Part shown: positions 1 through 8,333 of the stretch, piece after piece
Layout: the number at the start of each line of letters is the position of its first letter
How positions within the stretch are numbered: position 1 is the first letter of the stretch
NCBI GenBank assembly: GCA_951828585.1
Contig: OX639991.1
Location: 3,318,576 to 3,382,575, forward strand
Reading direction: 5' to 3'
Length of the DNA: 64,000 nt
Source: Longimicrobiales bacterium
GTDB taxonomy: Bacteria; Gemmatimonadota; Gemmatimonadetes; Longimicrobiales; Gaopeijiaceae
Translations under genes and position numbers: made by a program
Notes under the pieces: generated by a model
What the model was told of the DNA's origin: nothing
Seen by the model: the letters and a program-made list of their open reading frames with translations, nothing else
The model's database searches: none

Positions 1-257
1 TCGTCGCGCAGCTCCGTCGCGTCGCCATGGTCCCGGCGGCCCTGCCCCGCCAGCAGCAGAAGCGTCCGCGCCAGCCGCCTCTGAGAATGCCGGATCCGGC
101 GCCCGTCCCGCTTGTCCGGCAGCCCCTCCGCCAGAAACCGCACCACCCTGCTGCGCCGCAGCAGCTCGCGCCCCGTCAGAGCCCCCGAATCCCCCGTGAT
201 CCGGTCCCGGCCGGACCCAATCCTGATCGACCTGTTGAAGCTGAACGGCGCATCCAT
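1..257 (-). CDS. IS1380-like transposase, N-terminal part (cut by window edge)
   Basis: The minus strand is open from an ATG at 257 to the left edge (85 complete codons). The translation has the layout of an IS1380-family N-terminus: a segment ITGDSGALTGRELLRR, matching the family's 'LTSDAGALLLRE', then RRIRHSQRRLARTLLLLAGQ and GDATELRDD, matching 'HS..ELLR.R...IA.GYED..DAD.LRHDP'. It is clearly different from the second IS1380 transposase at 727-2103. A GTG three codons upstream (266) is an alternative start. The catalytic part lies outside the window, so intactness cannot be judged. Confidence 0.6.
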   Translation of the reverse strand, partial: MDAPFSFNRSIRIGSGRDRITGDSGALTGRELLRRSRVVRFLAEGLPDKRDGRRIRHSQRRLARTLLLLAGQGRRDHGDATELRD

Positions 258-405
258 TATCTTCACCCCCGACGTGATGGCTGGCAGGTGCTCGCGATCC
301 TTCTAACACTCTGAATCTAAAGCACTTGCCGCCTCACGTCGCCTCGCCTCCCGGCCATTCGTGAATAAGGGGGGGTCAATCGCCCGGGAGCAAAGCGCCC
401 CTCCT

Positions 406-477
406 TCACCAGGTGCTCAGTTTGATCCGCACCACCCTGTTTCGGACTGAAGCACGTCCGGTGGTCACGATCTTGCC
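406..477 (-). pseudogene. C-terminal tail of beta-propeller copy 3, cut off by the IS
   Basis: Immediately outside the left end of the IS1380 element the minus strand reads GKIVTTGRASVRNRVVRIKL then STW and TGA (408-406). This looks like the last strand of a 6-bladed beta-propeller protein. It follows logically from the ...FLGWTGPGG end of the interrupted ORF on the other side of the element (2205). The joined frame is possible if a few target bases are assigned to the element. I read this as the displaced end of one gene. No start codon or SD belongs to it. Confidence 0.55.
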
Positions 478-2204
478 GCTAAGCCGTATTTCTCACACCG
501 GCAAGCAGAGGACCACGGAGGGGGCCGTAAGGCGGGGTTGAAGCCGTCGCGGCGTGGTCAACGGCGTTGAGGTGCGGAAAACAGGGGAGGACAGCCCTGC
601 GACGAGAGAGTTCGTAGCTCCGAACAGGCCAACCGGGGGGCGAAGGACGCTCTGGCGGGTCCCGGGGCGCACGGGTCCCGTGAGGGGTGGGGTGCAGACG
701 GTCGGGAGCGGCGCCTTCCTCGGAGGCTACCCTGGTAATCGCGCGTGGACGCGGGCGAAGGCTGCGGCGGAGGGGTGCGCGGAGTCCATGGCGATCTTGA
801 CGCGGCGCACCGACACCATGACGCGGGCGCCGATCCTGAGAAGCTTCAGCCGGAGCGTTCCGGCGGTGGCCCGGGCCAGCCGGGTGCCGTGAAGCGCTTG
901 CCTGAGGACGGCGAAGAGGACCGCTGCGAAGGCGGAGAAGAGGAGCCGGAGCTGGTTGGCGGCGAAACAGGTGGCCGACGTCCGGTCGGAGAAGAGATCC
1001 AGTTGCTGCTCCTTGATCGCGTTCTCGGCGTTGCCCCGCTGGCAGTACACGCGCTCGTAGACGGTGCGGGCCGAGAAGGTGTCCGCGGGCAGCGAGGTGA
1101 CCACGAAGCGCGGGTTCGCCTTGTCCGCCAGATGCTCGGCCTTCGCGATGACGCGGCGCTCGCACGACCAACTCTTCCGGGTCGCGTACGGGAACTCCGT
1201 GTACCGGCGGGCCGCCCGCCCCTTCCTCTCAGCTTCCGCCGCGGCGTCGTCGAGCACCCATTCGATCCGCTCGGCAAGCCGCGAGTTCCTGGCCAGGCCG
1301 ACGACATAGTCCACGTCGTTGTCCCTGCACCACGCCATCAGCTCCTCGCGGGCGTACGCGGAATCGGCCCGGACCATGACCTTCAGCCATGGCCACTGCC
1401 GCCGGAGCCGGGCGATGACGCGGCCGAGCGGCCCGGTCACCTCTCCGGCGGGATCGGCGTTGCCCGGCCTGAGCTGTGCGAAGAGCGGGCGTCCGGCGCA
1501 GAGGATGTACAGCGGCAGGAGGCAGTAGTGCCCGTAATAGCCGTGGAAGAACCGCCCCTCCTGCCGGCCGTGCACCGGATCGTCGGTCGTGTCGATGTCC
1601 AGCACCAGCCGCTCCGGGGGCAGTCCCTGCCAGGAGTCGATGAACAAGTCGGCCAGCACGTCCTGAAGCTTCTCAGGGTCGTGGCCGATCTTGCGGTAGC
1701 GGTCGGGCCGGCCCCGGGCGGGCGCGTGTTCGAGACGGCTCAGCGTGCTCTTGCCCGCCAGCGGCGCGCAGCCCTTCCGGCGTCCCTCGAGCTTGCCCGA
1801 CAGCAGCGCCAGCAGCGGGTCGCGCCGCAACTCGTCGTGGTCGTTGAGGTCCTCGTATCCCAGCGTGATGCCAGTGATCCGCTGCGCCACCAGCGTCCGC
1901 ACCGAATGCTCCGTGAGACGGGGGTCGCGGTGGTCCGTGAAGCACGCGGCCACCCGGTCGAAGAAGCCGAGCGCCCGGTCGATCTTCCTCAGCAGCAGCG
2001 CTCCGGCGTTCGACGTGATCGATCCGCCGTCGAACGCGGCGGTCACCTTGCGGCCCCGGCACCCTTGAAATGCGAACGAATCCGGTTTACACTGTGTCGG
2101 CATCGGTCCTCCGTGGGGAATCGGTTCAAGTTCAACGCCTATATGAACTTAACATCCCCCGGAGGCCGGTGCCTACTGGTGGGTGTGAGAAATCCGGGCT
2201 AAGC
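478..2204 (-). mobile_element. Complete IS1380-family insertion sequence
   Basis: The element is about 1.73 kb and has one transposase gene (727-2103). Imperfect terminal inverted repeats of about 25 bp lie at 478-503 (GCTAAGCCGTATTTCTCACA...) and, inverted, at about 2179-2204 (GCTTAGCCCGGATTTCTCAC...). The 249 bp between the transposase stop and the left end hold no supported gene. A target duplication could not be fixed with confidence. The insertion splits a minus-strand beta-propeller gene whose two halves remain at 2205-2510 and 406-477. Confidence 0.85.
727..2103 (-). CDS. IS1380 family transposase
   Basis: This 458-residue DDE transposase is full length for IS1380. The N-terminus has the family segment AAFDGGSITSNAGALLLRK (residues 22-40), then ITLGYEDLNDHDELRRDPLL. 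Acidic residues fitting the DDE triad are in VLDIDTTDD (about D169/D171), VRADSAYAREEL (D247) and GNAENAIKE (E360). The start has an SD (GGAGG) seven to eight bases upstream. No frameshift or stop is visible, so the element may still be active. It lies inside matching terminal inverted repeats. Confidence 0.92.
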   Translation of the reverse strand: MPTQCKPDSFAFQGCRGRKVTAAFDGGSITSNAGALLLRKIDRALGFFDRVAACFTDHRDPRLTEHSVRTLVAQRITGITLGYEDLNDHDELRRDPLLALLSGKLEGRRKGCAPLAGKSTLSRLEHAPARGRPDRYRKIGHDPEKLQDVLADLFIDSWQGLPPERLVLDIDTTDDPVHGRQEGRFFHGYYGHYCLLPLYILCAGRPLFAQLRPGNADPAGEVTGPLGRVIARLRRQWPWLKVMVRADSAYAREELMAWCRDNDVDYVVGLARNSRLAERIEWVLDDAAAEAERKGRAARRYTEFPYATRKSWSCERRVIAKAEHLADKANPRFVVTSLPADTFSARTVYERVYCQRGNAENAIKEQQLDLFSDRTSATCFAANQLRLLFSAFAAVLFAVLRQALHGTRLARATAGTLRLKLLRIGARVMVSVRRVKIAMDSAHPSAAAFARVHARLPG

Positions 2205-2510
2205 CCCCCGGGGCCGGTCCAGCCAAGGAAAGTCTCGTTGAACCGTCGGCTGGCGATCACCTGCCCGCGTCGCCAGTCGATCACCTCCACATGGGTGTCG
2301 GTCCTTTCCAGGAAGTTGTCTGGGTGCACTTCCTCCCAGTTGTCGCTTGCCCTGAAGATCATGACCCACATCAGCGAGTCGTCGGCGCTAAGCCCCACGA
2401 GCTGCGGCTCTGGCGGATCCGTGGGCAGCGGATGGCCATCCAGGTCATCGAGGGCGTCGGGGAAGCTCCTCCTGTCGCTCACCGGGCATCTTGCCAATCG
2501 CCATCGCCGT
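2205..2510 (-). pseudogene. 6-bladed beta-propeller protein copy 3, deleted and IS-interrupted
   Basis: The reading frame contains the C-terminal third of a propeller of the type encoded at 3144-4253: PLPTDPPEPQLVGLSADD, LMWVMIFRASDNWEEV, THVEVIDWRRGQVIASRRF. It runs into the right end of the IS1380 element. The front two thirds, signal peptide included, are missing. The fragment begins within the tail of the small Cys-rich gene (2479-3033), about where an intact propeller gene would start. A deletion of several hundred bases therefore fused the two genes out of frame. A TTG at 2497 could start a short peptide, but no function is expected. Confidence 0.7.
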
Positions 2511-3033
2511 CACCCAATGAGGTGTTCGATCTCATGGGAGCGAGCAGCTCCAAGCCGGCCTTTTGATCTGCGGTCAGCTCAACGGAAACCAGCACTTTCT
2601 CCCCACAACCCAAGATTTGAACCGCCTGACGTTTGGGGTGCACGACGACACTCGGGACCGTTTCATGCAACTCTAGCAACGCCGTCACTTTGAGTTCCGG
2701 TATCAGTTCGATGGCAGCGTCAATGTCCTCACCGCTCCCTACCTGCTCCAACCCGCAGGAGCCGTGCCAAGGGTAGCACGCAAGGGCAATGCACTCTGGA
2801 TGCTCACCCATTTCTCGAAACTGATCGTGAGTGCCCTTTCCTGTGTCTTGATAGATCAACTTGTGACCCCTTCTACAGTCCTCCCACTGACACTCGTACT
2901 CACAGTCCTGGACATCAAGCAGGTTAGCGACGGTGGAGGCGTTGGGTTCTCGATCTGCGGTGGCGCCAACCAAAACAACCGAGGTGAGCACGGCGGCGAT
3001 CGCAATGCTCGGTAGTCTGACAGTCTTGTTCAT
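2479..3033 (-). CDS. Small secreted Cys-rich protein, copy 3
   Basis: The 184-residue protein has a signal peptide (residues 1 to about 25, ending near VGATA) and a cysteine cluster CEYECQWEDCRRGHK, then CIALACYPWHGSC. A hydrophobic C-terminal part contains KRQAVQILGCGEKVLVSVEL. It is a clear paralogue of 4250-4750 and more distantly of 5994-6644. Its last residues (after ELLAP) do not match the sisters, which stop here. They come from a deletion that fused the gene to the remnant of its propeller partner, so the natural C-terminus is probably altered. The family is not recognised. Confidence 0.7.
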   Translation of the reverse strand: MNKTVRLPSIAIAAVLTSVVLVGATADREPNASTVANLLDVQDCEYECQWEDCRRGHKLIYQDTGKGTHDQFREMGEHPECIALACYPWHGSCGLEQVGSGEDIDAAIELIPELKVTALLELHETVPSVVVHPKRQAVQILGCGEKVLVSVELTADQKAGLELLAPMRSNTSLGDGDGDWQDAR

Positions 3034-3143
3034 GCGGGTATCCTTGCTAAGGAGGTGAAATGGCCAACCTGAAGGTCGGTTCGTCCCGATTGGTTTCTTT
3101 GAGTCAACCTTAGATTAGACTAGACTAGCATCGCAAACTAGCG

Positions 3144-4253
3144 CTAGCGCCAGTCTGCTCGGTAGATCACGACTTGAGGGACCATCGCATCGTTGAAATG
3201 CGGGACGCTGATTCGCACGCGGTCGCCAGCACCGGCGCCGTAGTCGACCAGCATGACCACCCCGGAGTCCCAGGTGTAGCTACCGAGGTGGCGCTGGGCA
3301 TGTAGATCGAACACGTCGAGACGCGAGTCGGAATACTTGTCGATGTCCTTTTCGTAGAATCCACCCTCCACCCGGGGTACATCCACCCAGCCCTCGTCCG
3401 GCTGGTTGGTCAGCATCCACGCGTGGTCGTCGCCGCCAACGGCGAAGGCGCTCATCTTCGATGCTGGCGGCTTCGATGGATCCGGTATCAGCTCAGTGAT
3501 GGTCTTGAACCATGGGAGTTCGCCTTCGATGGTCCGTAGGTGTTCGCCCTCCGCGGACCACTCTTGAACCCGAGGGCCTCCTGCGTTGGCCCACCAGACT
3601 GTGGAACCGCTCACGACACTGCCGAGAATGAACTCGCCCCAAGGTATTCTGGCCGACCACGAATTGGGGTTTCGCGTTCCGAAGTGAACGGGCGGTGTCC
3701 GCCCATCGTCAGGGCTCACGTCCACCAGATGAAGCGGGTAGCCAACCAGGTCAGAACTCTGGTCCATTGAGAATATGATCACTCGGTTGGTTCCGACGGA
3801 CACGAAGTCGCCAGTCTTGAAGCCGTAGACAATCTCACCAAGATGATCCCCGGCCTCGTTAAAGACGACAAACGCTCTGCGACGGTAGTCGTTGACTAGG
3901 ATTCGGTCGCCAAACACCTGAACACCGTGAACGGATTGGGAGAACTCGCCCGGACCCTCGCCTGACCGGCCAATCGACCGAACAAACCGTCCGTCATGGC
4001 CAAAGAGCTTCACGCTGGGAGCGCCACGGTGGTAGAGGAAATAGCCCATCTCGCTCCATACCACTTGTGGAAAGGCGGATTCAACAATCCCTTCGCCATC
4101 TGAATCGCCCAACCGCACTTCCTCGGTCAGGCGTAGCTGGCAGCCGAGGCAAACTGTGAAATCTTCCCAGCGTGACGTCTCTTGGCCGAAGGCGTTGGAC
4201 ACCACCCCTAAGACCGCTATGGCAGCGAGGGCCGGGCAAGTCGCTCGGGTCAT
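3144..4253 (-). CDS. Secreted 6-bladed beta-propeller protein, copy 2
   Basis: The 369-residue protein has a signal peptide (about 1-23, cleavage near SNAFGQ) and a CxxC (VCLGCQ) soon after it. The propeller repeats include the common motif GRFVRSIGRSGEGPGEF at about 90-106. Its ATG overlaps the stop of the upstream small Cys-rich gene as ATGA, which implies translational coupling. It probably acts outside the cytoplasm as a binding or scaffold protein; no enzymatic residues are recognisable. Relatives of this propeller class are common in Gemmatimonadota and Bacteroidota, but their ligands are unknown to me. Confidence 0.8.
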   Translation of the reverse strand: MTRATCPALAAIAVLGVVSNAFGQETSRWEDFTVCLGCQLRLTEEVRLGDSDGEGIVESAFPQVVWSEMGYFLYHRGAPSVKLFGHDGRFVRSIGRSGEGPGEFSQSVHGVQVFGDRILVNDYRRRAFVVFNEAGDHLGEIVYGFKTGDFVSVGTNRVIIFSMDQSSDLVGYPLHLVDVSPDDGRTPPVHFGTRNPNSWSARIPWGEFILGSVVSGSTVWWANAGGPRVQEWSAEGEHLRTIEGELPWFKTITELIPDPSKPPASKMSAFAVGGDDHAWMLTNQPDEGWVDVPRVEGGFYEKDIDKYSDSRLDVFDLHAQRHLGSYTWDSGVVMLVDYGAGAGDRVRISVPHFNDAMVPQVVIYRADWR

Positions 4254-4750
4254 TGGGCAAGAAACTCCAAATCGGCCCTCTGCTCAGCGGTCAACTCCAC
4301 CGACGCCAAAACCTTATCGCCACAACCCGTCACTTGAACCGCTTGGCGACCGGCATGGACGATGAGCCTCGGCATCGTTTCGTGCAGTTCGAGAAGCGCC
4401 ACCATCGAAAGTGTCGGTATCAGCTCAAGAGCTGTTTCGATGTCCTGCGACGCGAACTGATGACCCTCGCAGTCATGCCATGGGCTACAGCCGTTACCGA
4501 TACATTCCGTCTCCTCGCCGGCAGAAAGGTACTGATCGTGGTAGGCTGACTCCCCGTTTCGAGCATACCAGAGTTTGTGGCCCGTCCTGCAGTCTCCCGA
4601 CTCGCAGCGATACTCGCAGTGCATCGTACCGAGGAGTTCGGCCACTTTGGCCGCAACATCCGGCTCCGGATCGGCGGTAGCGCCTACCAGAATGGCCGTA
4701 GTGAGGAGGGCAGCGTTCGCGATGCTCGCGAATCTGAACATCATCTTCAT
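4250..4750 (-). CDS. Small secreted Cys-rich protein, copy 2
   Basis: The 166-residue protein has a signal peptide (1 to about 26) and an array of cysteines and histidines: CEYRCESGDCRTGHK, then ECIGNGCSPWHDCEGH. A conserved C-terminal segment, RQAVQVTGCGDKVLASVEL, carries one more Cys. An SD (GGAG) precedes the ATG. It overlaps the propeller gene 3144-4253 by four bases. Paired Cys/His could bind metal or form disulfides; this is inference. It is the best-preserved member of the three small proteins in this cluster. No known family is recognised. Confidence 0.75.
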   Translation of the reverse strand: MKMMFRFASIANAALLTTAILVGATADPEPDVAAKVAELLGTMHCEYRCESGDCRTGHKLWYARNGESAYHDQYLSAGEETECIGNGCSPWHDCEGHQFASQDIETALELIPTLSMVALLELHETMPRLIVHAGRQAVQVTGCGDKVLASVELTAEQRADLEFLAQ

Positions 4751-4807
4751 AACTCGTCTCCGTAAGAAAGGGTGTGTGATCCTGCAGCGGTGTACATTCA
4801 GCTCAGT

Positions 4808-6001
4808 CTAATCGGGGGGCGCCCTGCTTCGTGACATCGTTGGACGAAGCAAAGTGATCGATGGCACGCCTGCGTCCGACTCGCGATACAGAATCACATA
4901 GCGGGATCCGCTCGCGAATCCAATGAGTGTCTCGTCTGTGTGGTACCGTGCCACAGTACTTCCTGTTGTTGGATCAACAAGGTCCAGCCAACTGTCAGTC
5001 AACGTATTCGGCGGCGCTACGGGCTGATAGTCCGGACCGAGCTTCTGCGGCGTCCATTCAGGATCCGGTGCACTCCACAAGACCCATAACCCATTGGCAT
5101 CCAACATTGCCGCGCGGTTGTAGGATCGGGGCCACAGCTCTTGGTCGTGTTTGTCGAACTCCGCAGTCGCACGTTGGAACACCTTCGAAACCACCGGATC
5201 CGGAACTAGGTCCCAACGTGTAATTCGATTCGGGTACTTGTGAAGCGCCAGTGCGATCTCCGCATTACCGGTAACGGCTGACAGCCGCTCCGAGGTCCAG
5301 CTGGAATAAAGTCGGTCGTGGCCACCAGCCGACTTCATATCACCAGACGAACTCAGGACATGAAGGGTATGCCCAACCATCGCTTGGGTGGGCACATCGG
5401 CCGCAAACACGACTCGGTTTGCATCGGCGGCAAAACCACCCGTTGTCGTTCCGGGGAATCGGTCAACCCGCACCACGCTGAAATCGTGGTCCAACAAAGT
5501 GCGGCCAAGGTGGTCAAAAACATGGATGTACCCAAATCCGGCGGCTAGGTGGGTGATGAACTGGTATTCTCCCGGACCCTCCCCCCCCCGTCCTACCGTT
5601 CGAATGAAAGCTCCGGTGGAATCAAAGACGGAGAGTTCGGGAAACTGGGGAGCCACTACAACAATACGGCCGCGGCTGTCCACGGCGACTCTAGAGAGGT
5701 GGGTGATCAGATGATGTCCGGGTCCGTCAAGACCCCCGATGACCGCCACAGTGTCGAAGGTCACTACGCAGTAACCACACGATACGTCGCCGGACACGGA
5801 AACGGTATCCTGTGCCCATGCACTGCGCGTGGCGCAAGCAGCAACTGACAGTAGAAACGATGCAGCTATCCATGGGGTGACCCATGCGATCCGGTGGCCA
5901 TACATCCAGGGAAGAAAGGTACCAATCGTCGCGGGAAGGCAGGCCAGATCCCTGTCTTCGTTCATTTTTTCGGCGGCTTCGCCGAAAATGGAATCAATCA
6001 T
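4808..6001 (-). CDS. Secreted 6-bladed beta-propeller protein, copy 1
   Basis: The open frame reaches 6127, but ATG 6001 overlaps the stop of the small Cys/His gene (5994) and gives 397 residues. A later ATG (5905) would start just before a good signal peptide (WVTPWIAASFLLSVAACA ... AWAQ), so the true start is one of these two. After the signal peptide comes CGYC, a CxxC in the same place as in copy 2. Then follow propeller blades with IRTVGRGGEGPGEY and LDANGLWVLWSAPDPEW. It pairs with the upstream small gene as in copy 2. Function unknown. Confidence 0.75.
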   Translation of the reverse strand: MIDSIFGEAAEKMNEDRDLACLPATIGTFLPWMYGHRIAWVTPWIAASFLLSVAACATRSAWAQDTVSVSGDVSCGYCVVTFDTVAVIGGLDGPGHHLITHLSRVAVDSRGRIVVVAPQFPELSVFDSTGAFIRTVGRGGEGPGEYQFITHLAAGFGYIHVFDHLGRTLLDHDFSVVRVDRFPGTTTGGFAADANRVVFAADVPTQAMVGHTLHVLSSSGDMKSAGGHDRLYSSWTSERLSAVTGNAEIALALHKYPNRITRWDLVPDPVVSKVFQRATAEFDKHDQELWPRSYNRAAMLDANGLWVLWSAPDPEWTPQKLGPDYQPVAPPNTLTDSWLDLVDPTTGSTVARYHTDETLIGFASGSRYVILYRESDAGVPSITLLRPTMSRSRAPPD

Positions 6002-6644
6002 TGTTCTCAGCGACGAACTCGGCGAGGGCTGAGAATACACCACCACCCATCGGAATGTGAGCGACAATCGTGTGGTTGTCACAGCCGACGACCTGTATGG
6101 CGGTCCGAGAGCGAACAACGTGGACACGTGGATTGGTCACCAAAACGGCGAGTGTCTCAGTATCGGTTCGAGCTAGGGCGTCAATGATCCCTTCGATCGT
6201 TTCGTTTGCGGCCAAGCCGCCGCCGTCGCAAGGGGTTGCGTGCTGGTCAACGCCGCAATTCCCGGGCAAGGCGCGATGTTGATGCCATCCAGTGGGAGCT
6301 CCCTGTTCATGCCCTGGACCGTAGTCTTTGCGTCCGTCGATTGAGGTGGCGAAGTGGTGGGCGTCCATGTCCCAGCAGTTACCGCAGTTCACTTCGACGT
6401 GGACGTGCTCGCGGGGCTCAGTCAATCCAGGCGTCCGATGATTTGAGACGCGCTTCCCGAGTGAACCAGCAGGCCCGGGATGCACTTCGGTGTATGGTGG
6501 TAGGATCTGCAGATGCTCGTACGCATCGCGTTGGGCAGGATCACAGGGCGACTCGACGGCGGCACTCGGCCGGACCACCTGACAAGTCGGCGGTGTGTGC
6601 GTCGCCGAGAAAACGAGGCTCAGAGTGAGGAAGAGCGGTACCAT
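5994..6644 (-). CDS. Secreted Cys/His-rich protein, copy 1 (first gene of the cluster)
   Basis: The 216-residue protein has a short signal peptide and a His-rich central region: HVHVEVNCGNCWDMDAHH, GPGHEQGAPTGWHQH, CGVDQHATPC. The C-terminal part, SRTAIQVVGCDNHTIVAHI, aligns with the shared tail of copies 2 and 3 (RQAVQVTGC..). It is longer and more diverged than the other two. An SD (AAGGAG) precedes the ATG. Its stop overlaps the propeller start (ATGATTGA). The Cys/His richness suggests metal binding or disulfide bonding outside the cytoplasm; this is inference only. Confidence 0.7.
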   Translation of the reverse strand: MVPLFLTLSLVFSATHTPPTCQVVRPSAAVESPCDPAQRDAYEHLQILPPYTEVHPGPAGSLGKRVSNHRTPGLTEPREHVHVEVNCGNCWDMDAHHFATSIDGRKDYGPGHEQGAPTGWHQHRALPGNCGVDQHATPCDGGGLAANETIEGIIDALARTDTETLAVLVTNPRVHVVRSRTAIQVVGCDNHTIVAHIPMGGGVFSALAEFVAENND

Positions 6645-6793
6645 GTGGTTTGACTCCTTCGCCTTAGCGGCGGTCTGGGGACGGTCTCGCGACCATTCCG
6701 TCGGCAGGCGGTAGTCCCCCCCGCCAACCGCGCGACGGACATACGGCCATGATTATCGTGATGTGATACATGATCGCATCGATGAAGTCGCCG

Positions 6794-6814
6794 AAAAAGG
6801 GGCAAAAACCCCCC
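6794..6814 (-). terminator. Possible intrinsic terminator after purB
   Basis: On the minus strand a G-run, a TTTTTG loop, CCCC and then TTTTT form a short GC stem with a T tail about 70 bases beyond the purB stop. The stem is only four to six base pairs, so the call is tentative. The rest of 6645-6885 shows no gene and should contain the promoter of the Cys-protein/propeller cluster, but no convincing -35/-10 pair was found. Confidence 0.4.
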
Positions 6815-6885
6815 AATTCCCATGGGAAAAACCCACAAAGTCCCCCGAAGGCCACCTTTTCAGCGCCAAGAGCCCAACTTGCCCC

Positions 6886-8328
6886 TCATACTCTCACATC
6901 GGCTGTCCCAATCCCCGCCCTCCCACCATACCGCCCCAACACCTTCGCCACCACCTCACCCAGGAACCCATCCACCTGCTCCACCGCCCTCCCCACCAAC
7001 CCCTCCGCCCGCGCCATCGCCTCCAACTCCTCGGCACTCACCCCCAGCCCCTCATCCCCCGCGACCCTCTCGAACAACCCGCCCTCTTCACCCTCCGCCA
7101 TCCGCCGCGCCGCCTCCAGTGCATACCGCCGAATCCGCTCATGCGCCTCCTGCCGGTCCCCCCCCGCCCCCGCCGCCTCCATCATCACCGATTCCATCAC
7201 CATGAACGGCAGGTGCACCGCCAGATTCGCCGCTACCACCCCCTCATTCACCCGCAACCCTCCCGCCACGTTCGCCGCCAGCACCAGGATCGCGTCTGTC
7301 GCCATATACGCATCCGGCACCGCAAGCCGCTTGTTCGCCGAGTCGTCCAGCGTCCGTTCCAGCCATTGCGTCGCCGCCGTGTGCGCGGGATCGGCGGCCA
7401 GCGCGATCACGTGGCGGGCCACCGCGCAGATCCGCTCCGAGCGCATGGGGTTGCGCTTGTATGGCATCGCCGATGAGCCGACCTGGTCCTTCTCGAAGGG
7501 TTCCTCGAGTTCGCGGAGGTGGGAGAGAAGGCGGATGTCGTGCGCCATCTTGGAGGCGGAGGCGGCCACCCCGGCCAAGGTGGCCAGCAGCGCCTGGTCC
7601 ACCTTGCGCGGATAGGTCTGTCCGGTAACCGGGTAGCACTCCTCGAACCCGAGACCACGGCAGACCGCCTGCTCCAGTGCGTCTACCTTCCCATGATCAC
7701 GATTGAACAATTGCAGGAACGACGCCTGCGTGCCCGTCGTCCCCCTCACGCCCCTCAACCTCAGCGTCGCCAGCCGGTGCTCGATCTCCTCCAGGTCGAG
7801 AAGGAAGTCCTGGATCCACAGCGTGGCCCGCTTCCCGACGGTCGTGGGCTGGGCCGGCTGGAAGTGCGTGTAGGCCAGCGTCGGCAACGCCCGATGCTCC
7901 TCGGCGAAGCGGGCGAGGGCACGCACCGTCGCGACCACCCGGTCCCGCACCAGCGTCATCGCCTCCCGGTGCTGGATCAGGTCGGTGTTGTCGCCGACGA
8001 AGGCGCTGGTGGCGCCGAGGTGCAGAATGCCCCGCGCGGCCGGCGCCGCGTCGCCGAAGAGGTGGATGTGAGCCATGACGTCGTGGCGGAAACGGCGCTC
8101 GTAGCGGGCGGCCGAGTCGAGGTCGATGTCGTCCAGATGGTCGCGCATCTGGGCGATCGCCTCGTCGGTAATGTCCAGTCCGAGGTCGCGCTGGGCCTCG
8201 GCCAGGGCGAGCCAGAGTCGCCGCCACGTTCCGAAGCGAAACGCCGGGGCGAAGATGCGCTCCATCTCGCGGGATACGTACCGCGCCGAGAGGGGGTGCG
8301 CGTACCGGTCGGGAGCGTTGGCGGCCAC
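6886..8328 (-). CDS. purB: Adenylosuccinate lyase
   Basis: The 480-residue enzyme splits adenylosuccinate to AMP and SAICAR to AICAR in purine synthesis. It has the fumarase/aspartase superfamily signature SSAMPYKRNPM and the N-terminal YAHPLSARYVSREM. LHLGATSAFVGDNTDLI and YTHFQPAQPTTVGKR carry catalytic and substrate-binding residues. The start is GTG 8328, eight bases after the htrA stop, with GGAG upstream. The much longer open frame above it is only a shadow over htrA. It is the last gene of truA-htrA-purB. Confidence 0.93.
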   Translation of the reverse strand: MAANAPDRYAHPLSARYVSREMERIFAPAFRFGTWRRLWLALAEAQRDLGLDITDEAIAQMRDHLDDIDLDSAARYERRFRHDVMAHIHLFGDAAPAARGILHLGATSAFVGDNTDLIQHREAMTLVRDRVVATVRALARFAEEHRALPTLAYTHFQPAQPTTVGKRATLWIQDFLLDLEEIEHRLATLRLRGVRGTTGTQASFLQLFNRDHGKVDALEQAVCRGLGFEECYPVTGQTYPRKVDQALLATLAGVAASASKMAHDIRLLSHLRELEEPFEKDQVGSSAMPYKRNPMRSERICAVARHVIALAADPAHTAATQWLERTLDDSANKRLAVPDAYMATDAILVLAANVAGGLRVNEGVVAANLAVHLPFMVMESVMMEAAGAGGDRQEAHERIRRYALEAARRMAEGEEGGLFERVAGDEGLGVSAEELEAMARAEGLVGRAVEQVDGFLGEVVAKVLGRYGGRAGIGTADVRV

Positions 8329-8333
8329 GGGAA

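Noticed and set aside
478-2204. Target-site duplication of the IS1380 element
   Set aside because: G/C-rich flanks allow several alignments, and no unambiguous duplication could be fixed.
3049-3113. A perfect SD (AAGGAGGTGA) followed by ATG and a 17-codon frame on the plus strand
   Set aside because: It lies in the leader of a minus-strand gene. The peptide has no recognisable feature and there is no sign of a promoter; probably chance.
6620-6855. Short minus-strand frames rich in Gly/Phe/Pro before the Cys-protein cluster
   Set aside because: Overlapping frames without SD or family pattern; the region is better explained by a terminator and a promoter.
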